From Styela clava (lineage: Eukaryota; Chordata; Ascidiacea; Stolidobranchia; Styelidae), in contig NC_135262.1 in the NCBI RefSeq assembly GCF_964204865.1, positions 7,936,001 to 8,000,000 on the forward strand: a stretch of DNA of 64,000 nucleotides. Direction: 5' to 3'. Positions 61,030 to 64,000 of this stretch are shown one piece after another. The notes under the pieces are model-generated. The model was not told the origin of the DNA and did not search any database. It saw only the letters and a list, made by a program, of their open reading frames with translations. The first letter of the stretch is position 1, and every line of letters begins with the position of its first letter. Position numbers and translations under genes: made by a program.

Positions 61030-62540
61030 ATTGCCTGAGGTGTTTGATGTAGGCTATGATACAAAACAGAAGGCTGTGATGATATAGTTTATGGTGGCTT
61101 TCAAACTTCCGAATTTATGAATTCTGGAGATAAGTGAAGTAAGAATGTACTAAAAAACAACTATGATTCTAATATAATATATTTATATCTGCATTGTTAT
61201 CTTTCCCAAAGATGGCAAAAGATACAAAAACGTGTGAAATATTAGAATCTGAACACGATGTGAAATTAGACACTGAAGATTACTGCAGTATATTTTGAAG
61301 TAAAAAGTTTAAAAGACCTTTGTTTTGAATAGTATTTTTCCAGTTGTTTTCAACTTTTTTGTGCATTGTGATTAAAATGATAGCAAATTGCACAAGCTTG
61401 CACAAACATGTATTCTATAGCAATAAAGCATAAAATTACAAATAATTGAAAAAATGGTTCTGTTTACATAGCTCGGGACTCTTTTCTCCGTATTAGGGTG
61501 ATAGTATTTGGTAGGAGATGTTTCTTATCTTTACGCAACAACGTAATTGCCTGAAGCTTTTGCTTGTCGCTCATTTAGCGTAGATTTCTGCATAAAAATC
61601 CTATGCATGTCGGTATCATTACGTTTGAAAAGACTTCTACAGGCACCGACTGTACGACATTACGGAGTATCAAAATTATAGACCATATCTTGTCCATTCG
61701 CTCAACCAGGAATCGATTTTGAAATAGAGCTGATTTATTTCTAACAGCAAACATTCAGTATATTTTAGTGTTAATCTTGCCATGTAATATAGAACTCGCC
61801 GTAGTGCCAAAAAATAATGATGAAAGGCCGTCAAAAATACCGGGGCTTGGATTCAATGAACGATAATATTGATTCTTGTTTTTTCTGCTGATTTGGTGAT
61901 ATAGGGCCTCCTAGCGGATGAAAACATCATCTTATTCACAGCCGCTGATAGACATACTTCTTTGCTCTTCAAGTTGCGTAGGAATCTGCGCGAACTGTGT
62001 TTTTTTATTCTCACGTAAAACAATTTTGTCCAATGGTGGCCGGAGGAGGATAATGAACGGCTTCAGAGTAAAATTACTGTCAAATACATATGTGTACTTT
62101 CCGAAAACGGTGGGCAAACGTTACCGTTATTCATACGAAATTGTGGGATTTTTTTTTTATAAAAATAGTAATCCTGGCATATAGACCGATTTCACAGTTT
62201 TACTGACCCTTGACCCAGCAAATTTCATCTTCTACTTTACAATTATAACATTGTTTATGCCTATTTTGTCAGTGTTTTTGCGAGTTGACGCTTGGAAACC
62301 TGAACATGTTTATAGAGTTCGTTTCATTTCAAAATGTTCAACCACGTGCCGACAGCTAATTTTAGCCTAGGTCGTAGTATATCACAGCTTTGTCGTGACT
62401 ATTTTTTGATCAAAATAAATCTCAAAGACAAAATGAAGGCTAAGTTATTTGATTTAGACATAATTTTATTACAATATCTAAAACAGACGAATAACAACAG
62501 TCAAGGCCACTAAAACAAGTCAATATTTACAACCATCAGT
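61030..62540. other. Intergenic stretch downstream of metalloproteinase copy B
   Basis: Only short reading frames without splice or family support are present. Confidence 0.45.
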
Positions 62541-62541
62541 A

Positions 62542-62816
62542 GAGGTTGCGCGAGACTAACTCCCAGTCCTTTCTTGGCGCTAGCGGGTCCGTATGTGTAT
62601 AATTCAAGGATGCCGTAGCAGGAATAAAAATATCATACTGTGCAATTCAAGAGTTCTGCTGCACACTAACACGAATGTATTTCTGTAACGTTTCGTCTGA
62701 CCAAAATCTGCAACCAGACTGTTGTAAACTGCTTGTCTGACGAAGTGTGATTTTGGTCAGACGAAACGTTACAGAAATACATTTGTGTTTTTGTGCAGCA
62801 GGAATCTTGAATTGCA
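62542..62816 (-). repeat. Foldback repeat with conserved tail, copy 2
   Basis: Read on the minus strand, a hairpin (62816 to 62641, arms starting ATGCAATTCAAGA and containing CGAAACGTTACAGAAATACA) is followed by a tail with CATACGGACCCGCTAGC and TTAGTCTCGCGCAACC. This is the same order as at 23227-23473. Loop and outer arm sequences differ between copies, while the core and tail are conserved. Confidence 0.75.
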
Positions 62817-62819
62817 TAA

Positions 62820-63590
62820 TTTAAAATCATGCTAGAAAGTCATTCCGAGCAAAAAAAAGTTACCGGATAACTGCGAAAATATTAATTATTACGTCACATT
62901 GAATTATTGCGGATCAGTCAATGATACGTTAATACAATATCATTTTAATGGTCAGGTAAGCATCGAAAGCGAAATACCCGTTATTTCGTTGGTTGTACTA
63001 AACAACAATAGCCTGGGTGATACGGATTTTTTAAAGAATCCTACGCAAGACGGTGAATTTATTTACGCAATACGTAAGACCATTTCGACCCCATTAAGAC
63101 ATATTTGTTGGACATAATCGCGACTACTATTCAGACATATTTGACGTCAGCAAAAAGGTAAAATAACAAATATCGATAATACTTACAGAGATCAAAGCAA
63201 TTGTTGGTAACAATAGTCGACTACTGGAAATATCAGACAACAACAATGTATTCATAATAATCTGATCAAAACTATTTTGGCAAATCATCAATGAATTTCC
63301 CGACAGATTATGAGCAACGACTTGAATAACTTTGGTCCCGGATCTTTTCGCATGCTCTAAATTGAAAGCAGCTTATGGCAACAGTGGCAGTTTTCAGCAG
63401 CTTATGAAGTATGAAAGTGAATTTCTATTTCAACATAATTGTATTTGTGTTTTGTGTTGGTAATTGATGTTAGTGGTATACAGAATGTTATATTCTTATA
63501 TTATGACATTTTATGCTGTTGCAAAATCAAAGCGATCAATAGTTTTTGAAATTTAAAAAAGGTAAAGGATCACTTTATAGAAGTAGAGGA
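62820..63590. other. Stretch with no recognised gene
   Basis: A 72-codon frame beginning MNYCGSVNDTLIQYHFNGQV (62899) stands alone with no splice or family support. Nothing else was recognised. Confidence 0.35.
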
Positions 63591-63594
63591 TCAC

Positions 63595-63769
63595 CTGGAT
63601 AAAATCAATCTGTAGACTTCTTGCCTCTTCCTCCACCATGCATCTGAAACAAATGACCGGTTAACTAATCCCATATCCCGTCTTGTCGGTATCCTTCTCC
63701 TCATGGATAATTGCAAAAATACGATTTTATGGCCACGGCGGTCATACATCTGTACCGTAACGCTTAGTC
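63595..63769 (-). CDS. Orphan exon candidate with DRRG motif
   Basis: A minus-strand open segment lies between an acceptor (GTGCATTCAG) and a donor (CCAG/GTGATC). It begins near VTVQMYDRRGHKIVFLQLS and continues through a basic stretch to YRLILSR. The first part resembles the 3' end of the candidate exon at 28654-28895. The family is unrecognised. Its other exons would lie beyond the window or are not visible. Confidence 0.35.
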
Positions 63770-64000
63770 CTGAATGCACACGGTTTTTAAGAAAAACGTC
63801 GGGCAAGCACTACGTAGGTCGTAGTAGACGGTCGAGTATGCAGAACAAAAGTGTTTCCTTTTAATTAAAATAAAACGACAACATTTTGGTGTAATATCGG
63901 GTCCTATGGAACTCAGAAGAAAATTGAATGAAAAACCTCTTTTCGATTATCATCTACTGACATATTGAAAACCATGATTGCTCGAATAATTTCCGATGAA

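Overview
This window reads as animal genomic DNA. It is AT-rich, its genes have many short exons joined across GT-AG introns, transposon remnants are abundant, and there is no sign of bacterial organisation. The protein families (a thioester protein of the alpha-2-macroglobulin/complement superfamily, two gelatinase-type matrix metalloproteinases with three fibronectin type II modules, and an HSD17B8-like dehydrogenase) fit an invertebrate deuterostome. A tunicate is my best guess, but that is inference and no species is claimed.

Layout. (1) 1.4-12.5 kb, + strand: the 3' two thirds or so of a thioester protein gene, 21 exons rebuilt with consistent phases, ending in a Cys-rich hinge and a laminin-G/pentraxin-like domain. 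The 5' end lies left of the window. (2) 12.5-19 kb: gene-poor, with a repeat copy, hAT remnants and one orphan exon candidate. (3) 19.2-19.9 kb, - strand: an intact single-exon SDR gene. (4) 20-27 kb: a cluster of hAT elements, three of them with exact 8-bp target-site duplications, plus a foldback repeat. (5) 26.9-31 kb: an orphan signal-peptide exon, a 5'-truncated LINE, and several unrecognised minus-strand exon candidates, one of which is part of an inverted duplication. (6) 31.3-36.7 kb: a hAT element carrying a second hAT element, each with a perfect 8-bp target-site duplication and each with a broken transposase. (7) 37-41.5 kb: further hAT remnants and the second arm of the inverted duplication. 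(8) 44.4-61 kb, + strand: two complete tandem metalloproteinase genes of 14 exons each with matching intron phases, separated by about 3.6 kb. (9) 61-64 kb: a second foldback repeat copy and one orphan exon candidate.

The named genes encode secreted or enzymatic proteins: a protease-trapping or opsonin-like thioester protein, two extracellular matrix proteases and a NAD-linked dehydrogenase. Nothing shows that they are co-regulated. The metalloproteinase pair is clearly a tandem duplication. All exon borders were called by eye from splice consensus, phase continuity and family resemblance; no transcript or database search was available.
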